Source: Methylophilaceae bacterium LSUCC0717
Lineage (GTDB): Bacteria; Pseudomonadota; Gammaproteobacteria; Burkholderiales; Methylophilaceae
Assembly (NCBI GenBank): GCA_024919195.1
Contig: CP103436.1
Location: forward strand, 744,001 to 808,000
DNA: 64,000 bases
Direction of reading: 5' to 3'
Positions 1 through 9,592 of this stretch are shown here, in pieces; positions within the stretch are counted from its first letter, which is position 1, and the number at the start of each line of letters is the position of its first letter. The position numbers and the translations under genes are program-made. The notes beneath the pieces are model-generated. The model was not told the origin of the DNA, made no database searches, and saw only the letters and a list, made by a program, of their open reading frames with translations.

Positions 1-369
1 AGCAAATTTCACACCAGGAGAAACATGCTTGAGCGACATTACATCTTCCCTGGATAATCCAACAGCACTGCCTAATTCGACCCAGGCTTCAATACCACCA
101 TAAGCATTTTCCATTGTTCCATCATGATCTGTGATTCGAACTATCCATTGTTTACGAGCTTCAACATCAGGACAGTTTGATAATATTGCTGCATCCTTTA
201 GGGGGATACTGATCTGATAATAAAAGCGATTTAACACCCATGCTTGCAACTGCTCTTTGCTTAGTTTGCCCTCATACATGGCAACGTGAAATGGATGGTA
301 AATATGATAACCCTGCCCCTTAGTCCTAAGTTTTTGTTCGAACTCTTCTCTACTCCATGGTGCTTCCAT
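1..369 (-). CDS. pqqC: PqqC, pyrroloquinoline-quinone synthase (N-terminal part)
   Basis: Cofactor-free oxidase that performs the final ring closure and eight-electron oxidation giving PQQ, the cofactor of periplasmic methanol dehydrogenases. The gene runs off the window edge; the first 123 residues are visible, about half of the usual ~250. Family-typical stretches are present: [17 protein letters not shown] near residues 20-37, then [15 protein letters not shown] and a DHDG motif, matching known PqqC N-termini. The ATG lies about 20 nt after the pqqB stop, so the two are very probably cotranscribed. pqqD and pqqE may follow outside the window. Confidence 0.93.
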   Translation of the reverse strand, partial: MEAPWSREEFEQKLRTKGQGYHIYHPFHVAMYEGKLSKEQLQAWVLNRFYYQISIPLKDAAILSNCPDVEARKQWIVRITDHDGTMENAYGGIEAWVELGSAVGLSREDVMSLKHVSPGVKFA

Positions 370-389
370 TTAAAACCTTTCTTGTATAT

Positions 390-1304
390 CTAGATAATTA
401 TATCCATACCATCATAGGACACTTCAATACCATGAGAATTCAAAACTTGCCTCTCAGGAGAGTCCTCGCGAAGGATTGGGTTTGTGTTATTAATATGAAT
501 CAATATTTTTCTTGGCTTTTCAAGCGAGGTGAGCGTATCGATAATTCCACCTTTGCTGGATTGATCCAAATGACCCATCTCACTCGCCAACTTATCATTT
601 ATTCCAAAACGGGACATCTCATCGTTTGTCCAAACAGTTCCATCTACAAGAATAACATCAGCATTTTTCATGAAATCATATACATGGTCTTCAATTACCC
701 CAAGGCCTGGAGCATAAAATAAATTTTTCCCTGTTTTTTTATCTAAAACACGGTAACCGACATTATCTCCAGGGACTGTATTGTGTCTGTGTGGTGAGTA
801 TGGTGGCGCTTCACTTTTTAGAGGGACTGCAGTAAATTCTAGATCATCAGCTTTAGGAATTTCAAAAGGCTTCAGATCAGTTTTAACTTCATGCCAATTA
901 ACTCCCCTAAAGTGACCTAAAATATTAAAGATTGGAAAACCTGTGGTCATATCCTCATGGACAGACTTTGTACAATATATATCCCACGGTTTATCATGTT
1001 CTCTTAGTATTAATAATCCCGTTGTGTGATCAATTTGTCCATCACAAATAATTATTGAAGCAATTCCGGTGTCTCTCACTTTTCTTGCTGGCTGAAGAGG
1101 TGGAAATGACTCAATTTGAGCCCGGATATCTGGAGATGCATTAAAAAGAATCCAATCTTCACCATTACTACTCACAGTAATCGATGACTGTGTTCGAGCA
1201 GAAGATTTTATGCTGTGCTGCCTTAAACCTTTACAATTTTCGCAATTACAATTCCACTGAGGAAAACCTCCTCCAGCACCAGAACCTAGAACCCTTATAT
1301 GCAT
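390..1304 (-). CDS. pqqB: PqqB, PQQ biosynthesis metallo-hydrolase-fold protein
   Basis: Metallo-beta-lactamase-fold protein of PQQ biosynthesis, thought to hydroxylate the tyrosine of the PqqA-derived glutamate-tyrosine dipeptide. The 304 residues match the family length. It opens with the hallmark RVLGSGAGGGFPQWNCNC, whose cysteines at about 19 and 21, with C24, form the structural zinc site; ICDGQIDHTTGL near 100 is the degenerate metal motif. An AAGGGT Shine-Dalgarno sits 5 nt before the ATG. It is followed by pqqC. No pqqA precursor ORF is present in the ~100 nt upstream, so the peptide must be encoded elsewhere. Confidence 0.96.
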   Translation of the reverse strand: MHIRVLGSGAGGGFPQWNCNCENCKGLRQHSIKSSARTQSSITVSSNGEDWILFNASPDIRAQIESFPPLQPARKVRDTGIASIIICDGQIDHTTGLLILREHDKPWDIYCTKSVHEDMTTGFPIFNILGHFRGVNWHEVKTDLKPFEIPKADDLEFTAVPLKSEAPPYSPHRHNTVPGDNVGYRVLDKKTGKNLFYAPGLGVIEDHVYDFMKNADVILVDGTVWTNDEMSRFGINDKLASEMGHLDQSSKGGIIDTLTSLEKPRKILIHINNTNPILREDSPERQVLNSHGIEVSYDGMDIII

Positions 1305-1339
1305 ACAATACCCTTAAAAAAATTTAGTGATGAGTATGA

Positions 1340-1345
1340 AGTATA
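1340..1345 (-). promoter_or_regulatory. candidate -10 of the pqqB promoter
   Basis: TATACT on the minus strand about 35 nt before the pqqB start. It is the best -10 in the short gap after the aroF terminator; no good -35 is seen. A small GCATA-TT-TATGC dyad lies just upstream. Weak, position-based evidence. Confidence 0.3.
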
Positions 1346-1374
1346 TTTGATTTAAAACTTAGGCATAAATATGC

Positions 1375-1399
1375 AAAAAAAACTCATGGAATTCATGAG
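1375..1399 (-). terminator. intrinsic terminator after aroF
   Basis: On the minus strand CTCATG pairs with CATGAG across a 5-nt AATTC loop, followed directly by eight T. It starts 7 nt after the aroF stop and separates the gyrA-aroF operon from pqqBC. Confidence 0.8.
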
Positions 1400-1405
1400 A
1401 TCAAA

Positions 1406-2422
1406 TTAGATTTTTCTATTTAATATGGACGCAATTTGAGTTAATTCAGACATTAATGTTTTTAATTCACTTGGGTCAATTGCTTGATCAGCATCACACC
1501 ATGCCTCACAGGGAGTAGGATGCATTTCAACCAACAACCCATCCGCTCCAGCAGCTATTGCCGCTCGGGCAAGTGATGGAACCATCCATGCTTTTCCACC
1601 AGCATGGGATGGATCAATAATTACTGGTAAATGAGTTTCACGTTTCAATACAGGGACTGCAGTTACATCCATTACATTTCTATAGGATGTCTCAAAAGTT
1701 CTGATACCTCGCTCACAGAAAATAATATTGTGATTACCTCCTGAGGCAATGTATTCAGCTGCCATGAGCCACTCAGATATCGTTGCAGACAATCCACGTT
1801 TTAATATAACAGGGACATGTACTTTTCCAACCTCTTTGAGAAGCTCAAAATTTTGCATATTGCGTGTACCGATTTGAATGACATCAACCCCTTTTTCAAG
1901 GAAGGTATCCAGATGTCTTACATCTAGAAGTTCGGTCACTATAGGAAGATCTTGAGCACTGGCTGCTTCTTTAAACATATCCAAACCTTCAAATCCTATT
2001 CCCTGAAAAGAATAAGGGCTTGTTCTAGGCTTAAATGCACCTCCCCTCATCAAACGTACGCCAGCAGCTTTTACTGCTTTTGCAGCGGCAGCCATTTGTG
2101 AAGGTGTTTCTACCGAACATGGACCAGAAATTATTTGTATGTTTTCACCACCAAGTAGGTGGCCATTAATATTTACAATTGTGTCTTCATTGTGCCATTC
2201 TCGAGCGACAATTTTATATGGCTTTACGATGTGTAAAGCTTGCTGAACTCCGGGAAGTGACTCCAATAATTCTGGATCAAGAATGCGTTCATCACCAATA
2301 GCGCCAATAACAGTTTTCTCAATACCCTTTGATACAGATGCATCTAGACCTTTATCTTTAATCTTATCGATAACATTATCAATCTGCTCTTGAGTGGCAG
2401 ATTTATCCATCACAATTATCAT
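1406..2422 (-). CDS. aroF: 3-deoxy-7-phosphoheptulonate synthase (type I-beta DAHP synthase)
   Basis: Condenses phosphoenolpyruvate and erythrose 4-phosphate, the committed step of the shikimate pathway. Residues 1-70 form a ferredoxin-like (ACT-like) regulatory domain (MIIVMDKSATQEQID...) as in Thermotoga-type enzymes; the rest is the TIM barrel with ISGPCSVET near 100, MRGGAFKPRTSPYSFQG near 125, LKRGLS and IDPSHAGG. It has 338 residues, usual for this class. Its ATG overlaps the hisC stop by 4 nt (ATGA), so it is the last gene of gyrA-serC-pheA-hisC-aroF, and a terminator follows. The fused domain suggests feedback control by tyrosine or phenylalanine (inference from family). Confidence 0.94.
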   Translation of the reverse strand: MIIVMDKSATQEQIDNVIDKIKDKGLDASVSKGIEKTVIGAIGDERILDPELLESLPGVQQALHIVKPYKIVAREWHNEDTIVNINGHLLGGENIQIISGPCSVETPSQMAAAAKAVKAAGVRLMRGGAFKPRTSPYSFQGIGFEGLDMFKEAASAQDLPIVTELLDVRHLDTFLEKGVDVIQIGTRNMQNFELLKEVGKVHVPVILKRGLSATISEWLMAAEYIASGGNHNIIFCERGIRTFETSYRNVMDVTAVPVLKRETHLPVIIDPSHAGGKAWMVPSLARAAIAAGADGLLVEMHPTPCEAWCDADQAIDPSELKTLMSELTQIASILNRKI

Positions 2423-3525
2423 TTATTCTTTCCCATAAATTCAGTTAAACAATTAATAAATATTTTATTTTCATCTTCTGTGCCTATGCTGACTCTTAAG
2501 AATTCTGGCATACCGTAATTGGCAATTGGCCGTAATATGATACCTTTATTTAATAAATAATCATAACAACCACGCGCATTTTCATCACTCTTAAGTGAAA
2601 AGCTTATAAAATTTCCATAGCTTTTAATGTATTTAATACCAAGATTATCAAAACTATTCTCTAAATATTTTTTTTGTTCTCGATTTTTTCTTGCGCCTTC
2701 TTTAACAAAATCAATATCCGATAGAGATAATAAAGCAGCCATTTGAGCAATTGAATTAACATTGAATGGTTGCCTAATCTGATTAATCTTGGCTATGATT
2801 TCTTTTGTGGCAGCTCCAAAACCAACCCTGAGAGACGCCAACCCGTAAGCTTTCGAAAAACTTCTACTTATTAATAAATTTTTAAATTTATTTAACCATT
2901 TAAACGAATCTGATCTTTGATTACCATCTAAATATTCTTCATAAGCTTCATCTAATACAACCAGAATATGGTCTGGTACTTTTTCCAAGAAGTTAAGCAA
3001 CGATAGCTTATCTATTAGGGTACCGGTCGGATTATTGGGGTTTGCTACAAATATTAATTTAGTTTTAGATGTAATTTTTTTAAGAAAACCGTCGAGATCA
3101 TGAGCGTAATTGATAGCAGGCACAGTTACCTCAGTTGCCCCAATAGCTTTTGTAACTAATCCATAGACTGCAAAGGCATGTTCAGAAAAAATTACTTCTG
3201 AATCTTGATCTAAAACGATACGAGCAGCAAGCTCTAAAATATCATTTGATCCATTACCAATAACAATCTGACTTGTTTCAAGCTCGAAATGCTCTGAAAT
3301 TTTATGAATTAAGTTATAACCAGATCCATCAGGATATAGCTCATACTCATTAAATTTCAATAGAGCTTTTTTTACAACAGGAGAAATACCGTAAGGATTT
3401 TCATTAGAAGCTAATTTAATAATTTTATCTTCTGGAATCCCAATTTTTCTGGACAGCTCCTCAATTGGCATACCGCCAATATACGGTTCTATATTATCTA
3501 GATTTTTTAAAAACTGTATTGTCAT
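2419..3525 (-). CDS. hisC: histidinol-phosphate / aromatic aminotransferase
   Basis: PLP-dependent fold-type I aminotransferase of the HisC family, 368 residues. Visible are NENPYG (41-46), VANPNNPTGT, DEAY (192-195) and the PLP lysine K225 in SRSFSKAYGLASLRVGFG. Lying between pheA and aroF, it probably serves as the aminotransferase of phenylalanine/tyrosine synthesis as well as, or instead of, histidine synthesis; sequence alone does not decide. It is 12 nt after pheA and shares an ATGA with aroF. Confidence 0.9.
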   Translation of the reverse strand: MTIQFLKNLDNIEPYIGGMPIEELSRKIGIPEDKIIKLASNENPYGISPVVKKALLKFNEYELYPDGSGYNLIHKISEHFELETSQIVIGNGSNDILELAARIVLDQDSEVIFSEHAFAVYGLVTKAIGATEVTVPAINYAHDLDGFLKKITSKTKLIFVANPNNPTGTLIDKLSLLNFLEKVPDHILVVLDEAYEEYLDGNQRSDSFKWLNKFKNLLISRSFSKAYGLASLRVGFGAATKEIIAKINQIRQPFNVNSIAQMAALLSLSDIDFVKEGARKNREQKKYLENSFDNLGIKYIKSYGNFISFSLKSDENARGCYDYLLNKGIILRPIANYGMPEFLRVSIGTEDENKIFINCLTEFMGKNK

Positions 3526-3537
3526 TAGATGAAAATT

Positions 3538-4596
3538 TTAATATTTTGGGTAGGAACCAAGATGCTTTAAGAAACTTGCTTTTGATTCCACTTCAGCCAA
3601 GGATTTCTTTATCTTCGGATCATCATGATGACCATCTAAATCAATAAAGAAAACATACTCCCACATACCAATCTTTGCAGGTCTTGATTCCAGCTTGGTC
3701 ATGCTTACTTTGTTTTTTGCGAAAGGTTGAACTAGATCTGCTATGGCACCTGGTTTATTTTTTGTTGCAACAACGATGGAGGTTTTATCGTCACCGCTTT
3801 TCTTCGTATCCTGTGAAGATAAGATAAGAAATCTTGTAGTATTTGTTTTTTCATCTTCAATATTTTCACGAATAACTTTTAATTTATATAAATTTGCTGC
3901 TCTTTCGCTAGCAATAGCTGCGCTTCCCTTTTCCTTTTTAGCTAACCTGACACCTTCAGAATTACTTAACACTGCTTGTGTTTCCACATTTGGTAAATGA
4001 TTCATCAACCAGTTATGACACTGAGCAAGAGATTGACCGTGAGAATATACTTTTTTAATGGACTTTAACTTACTTACTGAAGCCATCAAATTATGGTGAA
4101 TAGGCAAAATTACTTCGCCACAAATTTTAAGATCAGAGCTAAGAAGAAGATCAAGGGTACGACTTACGGCACCTTCAGTAGAATTTTCTACCGGGACAAC
4201 TCCATACTGACTCTCATTTGACTGCACATTGCTAAATACCTCATCGATACTTGCTGCTGGAACAAAATGAATATTATTACCAAATCTTTTAATAACAGCC
4301 TCTTCACTAAATGTGCCCTGAGGACCTAAAAAACTCACTGCCAATTTTTTTTCTAATGCCCTACAGCTTGAAATAATTGATGAGAAAATTGAACGAATCG
4401 ATTCCGAGGATAATGGACCTTTATTTTCTTCAATCAGCTTCCTGTAAATTTGTGCTTCGCGCTCAGGCTTATATATAACGCCATCTTTCTTTAAGGTACC
4501 AATTTTTTTTGCGCAGTCAGCTCTCTTAGAAACAAGCTCTAATATTTTTTTATCTAAATTATCAATCGAGATTCTTAATTTATCCAGATTGCTCAT
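3538..4596 (-). CDS. pheA: PheA, chorismate mutase / prephenate dehydratase
   Basis: Bifunctional P-protein making phenylpyruvate from chorismate. Residues 1-85 are an AroQ chorismate mutase helix bundle (LRISIDNLDKKILELVSKRA); 87-265 the prephenate dehydratase domain, beginning VSFLGPQGTFSEEA and containing the catalytic NTTRF motif; 273-352 a C-terminal ACT domain with KPGAIADL and ESRP, the phenylalanine-binding signatures, so feedback inhibition by phenylalanine is expected. At 352 residues it is full length. Its ATG overlaps the serC stop by 4 nt, indicating translational coupling. Confidence 0.97.
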   Translation of the reverse strand: MSNLDKLRISIDNLDKKILELVSKRADCAKKIGTLKKDGVIYKPEREAQIYRKLIEENKGPLSSESIRSIFSSIISSCRALEKKLAVSFLGPQGTFSEEAVIKRFGNNIHFVPAASIDEVFSNVQSNESQYGVVPVENSTEGAVSRTLDLLLSSDLKICGEVILPIHHNLMASVSKLKSIKKVYSHGQSLAQCHNWLMNHLPNVETQAVLSNSEGVRLAKKEKGSAAIASERAANLYKLKVIRENIEDEKTNTTRFLILSSQDTKKSGDDKTSIVVATKNKPGAIADLVQPFAKNKVSMTKLESRPAKIGMWEYVFFIDLDGHHDDPKIKKSLAEVESKASFLKHLGSYPKY

Positions 4597-5693
4597 TTGT
4601 TATTTATCTCAAAATCATTCATAAAGTTTAATAATTCTTCAATTCCTTCAATTGGCATAGCATTGTAAATAGAAGCTCTAAGACCTCCCACCAATCTATG
4701 GCCTTTTAACTGATATAGGCCAGCAGATTCTGCCTCCTCTACAAATTTCATGGTTAATTCATCATTCCTGATTCTGAAAGGAACATTCATTCTTGATCTA
4801 TAATCATTATTAATTTCATTATAATAAAAATCAGAGTTATCAATGTAATCATAAAGTAATTTTGATTTTTTAATGTTTAATTTTTCGATTTCACTCAGAC
4901 CACCACAACTCATTAACCATTCAAAAACCAAGCCTGCCATATAAATACTATAAGTTGTTGGAGTATTAATCATTGAATCATTTTCTGACTGAATCTTCCA
5001 ATTATAAGTCGTTGGAGTATCTATTCTTGAACGCTCAAGCAAGTCATCTCGAACGATTAAAATCGTTAAACCAGACGGCCCTACATTTTTTTGTGCCCCT
5101 GCATAAATGACTCCATATTTTGATATATCAACCTGTCTAGACAAAATTGTTGAGGACATATCAACCACTAGAGGAACATCTATACTTGGAGTATTAAAAT
5201 ACTCAACCCCATGAATTGTTTCGTTCTGACAGAAATGCACGTAACTATCATTATGTGAGAAATTCCAATCACAAAATTCTGGTGGTGATACATATTCTTC
5301 AGATTCTGAAGATGCGGCTAAATTAATATTCTGAAAGGCAAGTGCATCATTGTAAGTTCTTTTGGACCAATACCCAGACACCACATAAGATGCGGTACCG
5401 TTATTTAACAAATTCATTGGTACCATAAAATTTTGAGTGATTGCTCCACCTTGTAAAAATAAGATATGGTAATTTTTTGGTACTTGAAAAACTTTTCTAA
5501 AATCCTGTTCAGTTTTTCGAAAAATAGACATGTACTCTTTGCCACGATGAGACATTTCCATAACAGACATGCCTGTGTTATTCCAATCAAGGAATTCAGC
5601 AGATGCCTTTTTCATGACCTCTGATGGCAACATTGAAGGTCCAGCCGAAAAATTAAATTTACATGGATTCTTTGCTAAATTTTGATGACTCAC
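4593..5693 (-). CDS. serC: phosphoserine aminotransferase
   Basis: PLP enzyme converting 3-phosphohydroxypyruvate to phosphoserine (serine) and acting in pyridoxine synthesis. 366 residues, family length, with FNFSAGPS near the N-terminus, [10 protein letters not shown] and the PLP lysine K202 in [12 protein letters not shown]. The start is GTG, embedded in the gyrA stop as a GTGA overlap, and the reading begins [15 protein letters not shown] as in homologues. The end overlaps pheA by ATGA. The gyrA-serC-pheA order is common in beta- and some gammaproteobacteria. Confidence 0.97.
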   Translation of the reverse strand: MSHQNLAKNPCKFNFSAGPSMLPSEVMKKASAEFLDWNNTGMSVMEMSHRGKEYMSIFRKTEQDFRKVFQVPKNYHILFLQGGAITQNFMVPMNLLNNGTASYVVSGYWSKRTYNDALAFQNINLAASSESEEYVSPPEFCDWNFSHNDSYVHFCQNETIHGVEYFNTPSIDVPLVVDMSSTILSRQVDISKYGVIYAGAQKNVGPSGLTILIVRDDLLERSRIDTPTTYNWKIQSENDSMINTPTTYSIYMAGLVFEWLMSCGGLSEIEKLNIKKSKLLYDYIDNSDFYYNEINNDYRSRMNVPFRIRNDELTMKFVEEAESAGLYQLKGHRLVGGLRASIYNAMPIEGIEELLNFMNDFEINNK

Positions 5694-8257
5694 GAATCTA
5701 AATCCCCATCCTCTTCATCATGATGTTCGCTTTCAGCTACCTTCTCTAAACCTCTCAACTTCTCATCATCACCAAGATTAATAAGGGTAACCCCTTGAGT
5801 GGCGCGACCAAGCTCGCGAATTTCACTTACTCTAGTTCTAATTAGCACTCCACCGGTCGTAATCAACATTAATTCATCATGATCACCCACAAGTTTTGCA
5901 CCAACCACCTGGCCATTTCTATCACTCACTTGGATTGCTTTAACGCCTTGAGTTCCTCTTCCAGATCTTCTAAATTCTGATAGCTGTGTTCTTTTTCCAT
6001 AGCCATTTTCTGTTGCCACCATAACAGACTGTGCATCATTTTCCGCTATTAACAATGATAGTACTTCACCACCATCAGTCAACTTCATACCTCTTACACC
6101 CCTGGCGTTTCTTCCCATACTTCTAACATCAGATTCACCAAACCACACTGCTTTACCGTGATTAGATACTAAAACAACATCGTTTTCACCCTTGGTTATT
6201 CCAGCACCAATCAAATAATCCCCATTGTCTAACTTAATGGCAATAATTCCTGATTTTCTTGGATTAGAGAAATCTGATAGAGGTGTTTTTTTAACAGTAC
6301 CTTTAGCGGTCGCCATGAAGATGTATTCATTATCAACAAATTCCTTGACCGTTAATATTGCATTTATTTTTTCACCGGGCATAAGTGGGAATAAGTTCAC
6401 TATTGGCTTACCACGACTGACTCTGCTTCCTTGAGGAACTTCATAAACCTTCAACCAATAGACTTGTCCGCGACTAGAAAAACATAAAATATTATCGTGG
6501 GAATTCGCAACAAACATCTGATCTATAAAATCATCATCTTTTGTTGCCGTAGCTTGCTTACCACGACCACCTCGTTTTTGAGCACGATAATCATCAAGTG
6601 CTTGAGCTTTAATATACCCCGTATGCGATAAAGTCACGACCATATCTTGAGGTGCAATCAGATCCTCGATTGACAAATCCTCTGCATTTTCAACTATCTC
6701 ACTTCGCCTTTCATCGCCATATGCATCTTTAATTTCTTCAAGCTCAGTTTTTATAATAGTAGTTACTCGATCTGGCTTGTTAAGAATATCTATCAAATCG
6801 GCAATAACATCCATTATTTCTTTATATTCGTTAACAATCTTATCTTGTTCAAGACCCGTCAATCTTTGCAGTCTCATTTGAAGAATTTCTTGTGCCTGAA
6901 TGTCAGATAACTTATAGCCATTTTCTTTTAAGCCATAAACTGACAATAAACCTTCTGGCCTGTATTGTGCGGCATCACCTTTCATAAGCATTGATGACAC
7001 AACGGTTGATTTCCACTCTCTTTGCATTAATTCAGTCTTTGCCTCTACTGGAGATGGAGATGATTTAATAATCTTAATCATCTCATCGACGTTCTCTAAT
7101 GCTACCGCTAAACCCTCAAGTATATGCCCTCTTTCTCTAGCCTTTCTTAATTCAAAAACAGTTCTTCTTGTGATGACTTCTCGTCTATGATTTAAAAAAG
7201 CATCTAGGACTTGTTTTAGATTTAACAGCTTCGGTTGACCATCAATTAATGCCACCATGTTAATTCCAAACGAATCTTGTAATTGGGTTTGTTTATAAAG
7301 ATTATTTAAAACAACATCAGGTATTTCACCTCTTTTTAACTCAATAACAACTCTCATTCCTGATTTGTCTGATTCATCTCTTAAATCAGAAATTCCTTCA
7401 AGTTTTTTATCATTGACTAATTCCGCAATTTTCTCGAGTAAGTTTTTCTTATTCACTTGATAAGGAAGCTCATCAATAATGATTGCCTCTCTCTTGCCCT
7501 TATCAGTTTCTTCAAAATGTGTTCTGGCCCGCATTACCACTCTGCCACGTCCAGTTCGATATCCCTCCTTAATTCCTGAATTTCCATGAATAATGCCTGC
7601 CGTTGGAAAGTCTGGACCAGGGATAAAGTTCAGAAGCTCATCAATTGATATATTTGGGTTATCAAGAATTTCAACGCAAGCGTTGATCACTTCAGTCAAA
7701 TTATGAGGGGGAATATTGGTTGCCATCCCAACAGCTATGCCAGAACTACCATTAATCAGAAGATTTGGTATTCTGGTGGGCATAATTAATGGTTCATTTT
7801 CTGATCCATCATAGTTTGGCCCAAAATCCACAGTATCTTTGTCAATATCCGCGAGAAGTTCGTGTGATATCTTAGACATCCTAATTTCTGTATATCGCAT
7901 AGCCGCTGCATTGTCACCATCAATGGAACCAAAGTTTCCTTGACCGTCGACGAGCATGTATCTCAAGCTAAAGTCTTGTGCCATCCTAACGATAGTGTCG
8001 TATGCGGCTGTATCACCATGTGGATGGTATTTACCAATCACATCACCAACAATTCTTGCAGACTTTTTATAGGGTCGGTTGTAGCTATTGCTGAGTTCAT
8101 GCATTGCATACAAGACACGTCTATGAACAGGTTTTAATCCATCTCGAACATCAGGTAGTGCCCTTCCAACGATAACGCTCATGGCGTAATCGAGATAAGA
8201 TTTTTTCATTTCATCTTCAAGGCTTACAGGTAAAGTTTCTTTGGCAAATTGATTCAT
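5690..8257 (-). CDS. gyrA: DNA gyrase subunit A
   Basis: Breakage-reunion subunit of the type II topoisomerase that introduces negative supercoils. The 855 residues hold the winged-helix/tower N-terminal domain and a six-bladed C-terminal pinwheel. Catalytic Tyr122 lies in [10 protein letters not shown], in register with E. coli. The quinolone-determining region reads [10 protein letters not shown], with Thr at position 83 where E. coli has Ser; Thr is the natural residue in several proteobacteria, so resistance should not be inferred. The GyrA box near residue 560 reads QKRGGRG. It is the first gene of its operon. Confidence 0.98.
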   Translation of the reverse strand: MNQFAKETLPVSLEDEMKKSYLDYAMSVIVGRALPDVRDGLKPVHRRVLYAMHELSNSYNRPYKKSARIVGDVIGKYHPHGDTAAYDTIVRMAQDFSLRYMLVDGQGNFGSIDGDNAAAMRYTEIRMSKISHELLADIDKDTVDFGPNYDGSENEPLIMPTRIPNLLINGSSGIAVGMATNIPPHNLTEVINACVEILDNPNISIDELLNFIPGPDFPTAGIIHGNSGIKEGYRTGRGRVVMRARTHFEETDKGKREAIIIDELPYQVNKKNLLEKIAELVNDKKLEGISDLRDESDKSGMRVVIELKRGEIPDVVLNNLYKQTQLQDSFGINMVALIDGQPKLLNLKQVLDAFLNHRREVITRRTVFELRKARERGHILEGLAVALENVDEMIKIIKSSPSPVEAKTELMQREWKSTVVSSMLMKGDAAQYRPEGLLSVYGLKENGYKLSDIQAQEILQMRLQRLTGLEQDKIVNEYKEIMDVIADLIDILNKPDRVTTIIKTELEEIKDAYGDERRSEIVENAEDLSIEDLIAPQDMVVTLSHTGYIKAQALDDYRAQKRGGRGKQATATKDDDFIDQMFVANSHDNILCFSSRGQVYWLKVYEVPQGSRVSRGKPIVNLFPLMPGEKINAILTVKEFVDNEYIFMATAKGTVKKTPLSDFSNPRKSGIIAIKLDNGDYLIGAGITKGENDVVLVSNHGKAVWFGESDVRSMGRNARGVRGMKLTDGGEVLSLLIAENDAQSVMVATENGYGKRTQLSEFRRSGRGTQGVKAIQVSDRNGQVVGAKLVGDHDELMLITTGGVLIRTRVSEIRELGRATQGVTLINLGDDEKLRGLEKVAESEHHDEEDGDLDS

Positions 8258-8293
8258 AATATTGACTGAAAAATTAGTTTGTTATTCCAGTAC

Positions 8294-8302
8294 ATTTTAG
8301 CA
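8294..8302 (-). promoter_or_regulatory. candidate extended -10 promoter for gyrA
   Basis: Minus strand TGCTAAAAT (TGn plus -10) about 40 nt before the gyrA ATG. It directly follows a small AGCAC-AGCC-GTGCT dyad that lacks a T-tract. No clear -35. The 94-nt gap between metZ and gyrA holds nothing else recognisable, so some readthrough from metZ is possible. Confidence 0.35.
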
Positions 8303-8351
8303 CGGCTGTGCTCATTTATAGGGGGTTATTAGCCTTTAGAATGAAGGTTTT

Positions 8352-9515
8352 TTAGATGTTTAAATCAGCAATAATGTCATCAATGTGTTCTAGTCCAACA
8401 GCAATACGAACTAAACCATCATCTATCCCGGCATCATCTCTTTGTTCTTGAGTTAAGCGAGAATGAGTCGTTGTTGCTGGATGAGTAATGGTCGTTTTTG
8501 TATCACCTAAATTAGCTGTGATGGACATTAACTTTGTTTTATTGATGATTTGCCATGCAGCCTTTTGTCCACCTTTTACAACAAAAGATAAAACAGCGCC
8601 ACCGGTGGATTGTTGTGCTAAGGCAATGTTATATTGTGGATGACTTTTTAGACCAGGATAATAAACTTTTGAAATGTTTTTATTTTTTTCAAGATAAGTT
8701 GCTAGCTTGATTGCATTATCAGATTGTTGGTCCATTCTAATTTTTAATGTTTCTAAGCCTTTTAAAAATACCCATGCATTAAAAGGGCTGAGAGTAACTC
8801 CTGAATTTCTTAAAAAAGTATAAATCTCATTCATTAGTCTTTTTTTACCAAGAACAGCACCGCCCAAACATCTTCCCTGACCATCTAAATACTTTGTTGC
8901 TGAATGAATAATAATGTCTGCGCCGTGATCAATCGGTTTTTGTAAGGCTGGGGTACAAAAACAATTATCAACAATTAATTTAACTTTTTTTGATTTAGCG
9001 AATTGAGATAACTTTTTTAAGTCTACAATTTCTGTTAATGGGTTTGACGGGGTTTCTAAAAAATAAAATTTAGTATTTTTAGTAGTTGCTGCTTCCCAAG
9101 CATTTAAATCAGGTAGATCAACAAAGCTAATACTTAGTCCCCACTTAGCTAAAAAATTGTTGAACAATTGAACAGAAGTACCAAAAATACTTTTGGACAC
9201 AACCACATGATCTCCAGGTTTACAAAGAGCCATAAATGTTGCCAGAATTGCAGACATTCCAGAGGACGTTGCAATACATTGTTCCGCCCCTTCAAGTGCA
9301 GCTAGCCTATCTTCAAAAGCTTTTACTGTTGGATTGGTAAATCGACTGTAGACATTTCCTGGCTGCTCGCCAGAAAAACGTTTTGCTGCCTCTTGAGCAT
9401 TCTTGAAAATAAAACTTGATGTAAGAAATAGTCCTTCAGAATGTTCTCCAAACTGAGATCGTTCAATTCCTGCTCGTACCGCATCAGTTTCAAAATTTTT
9501 ATTTTTATTTTTCAT
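8352..9515 (-). CDS. metZ: O-succinylhomoserine sulfhydrylase
   Basis: PLP-dependent Cys/Met-metabolism enzyme; forms homocysteine directly from O-succinylhomoserine and sulfide, bypassing cystathionine. 387 residues with YSRFTNPT (56-63), SSGMSAI, DNCFCTPALQKP and the PLP lysine K208 in HSATKYLDGQGRCLGG. MetB and MetY are related alternatives, but the purF-metZ neighbourhood and the sequence pattern are those of MetZ. It is separated from purF by 106 nt containing a strong promoter and a SAM-II-like aptamer, so expression probably falls when S-adenosylmethionine is plentiful. Confidence 0.92.
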   Translation of the reverse strand: MKNKNKNFETDAVRAGIERSQFGEHSEGLFLTSSFIFKNAQEAAKRFSGEQPGNVYSRFTNPTVKAFEDRLAALEGAEQCIATSSGMSAILATFMALCKPGDHVVVSKSIFGTSVQLFNNFLAKWGLSISFVDLPDLNAWEAATTKNTKFYFLETPSNPLTEIVDLKKLSQFAKSKKVKLIVDNCFCTPALQKPIDHGADIIIHSATKYLDGQGRCLGGAVLGKKRLMNEIYTFLRNSGVTLSPFNAWVFLKGLETLKIRMDQQSDNAIKLATYLEKNKNISKVYYPGLKSHPQYNIALAQQSTGGAVLSFVVKGGQKAAWQIINKTKLMSITANLGDTKTTITHPATTTHSRLTQEQRDDAGIDDGLVRIAVGLEHIDDIIADLNI

Positions 9516-9518
9516 AAC

Positions 9519-9531
9519 TCTGTTTAACAGA
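9519..9531 (-). repeat. 13-nt dyad just before the metZ start
   Basis: TCTGTT and AACAGA arms around one central base, lying between the riboswitch GAGG and the metZ ATG. It could fold as a small hairpin shortening the 19-nt distance from GAGG to the ATG, or be a protein site. Function unknown. Confidence 0.5.
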
Positions 9532-9534
9532 ATT

Positions 9535-9588
9535 CCTCAGTTTAGCTAAATTATGTTTGCGCTAGCAAGCTGGTGCAAATCGACGCGA
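9535..9588 (-). promoter_or_regulatory. SAM-II (SAM-alpha) riboswitch upstream of metZ
   Basis: Read 5' to 3' on the minus strand, the element shows the conserved SAM-II blocks in order: CGCG, GATTT, a 10-nt loop, GCTAGCGC, 11 nt containing ATAAT, AGCTAAA, then CT and GAGG. Compared from memory with the crystallised marine metagenome metX aptamer, the motifs agree, the GCGC-to-AGCTAAA spacing is the same (11 nt) and the loop is 1 nt longer. The P1 helix is weaker, three GC pairs plus a GU. In this class SAM binding stabilises an H-type pseudoknot that hides the ribosome binding site. The gene controlled, metZ, is a typical target. Confidence 0.8.
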
Positions 9589-9592
9589 TGTC

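Noticed and set aside
357-722. 121-codon plus-strand ORF over pqqB/pqqC
   Set aside because: Antisense to two genes with clear family motifs; no ribosome site.
1350-1380. GCATA-TT-TATGC dyad as an operator of pqqBC
   Set aside because: Five-base arms with a 2-nt centre in AT-rich DNA beside a terminator; too short to separate from chance.
7950-8010. Thr at GyrA position 83 as a fluoroquinolone-resistance change
   Set aside because: Thr is the natural residue here in several proteobacteria, so one sequence gives no evidence of acquired resistance.
8280-8351. AGCAC/GTGCT dyad upstream of gyrA as a metZ terminator
   Set aside because: The stem is only 5 bp and no T-tract follows on the minus strand; listed only as context of a promoter candidate.
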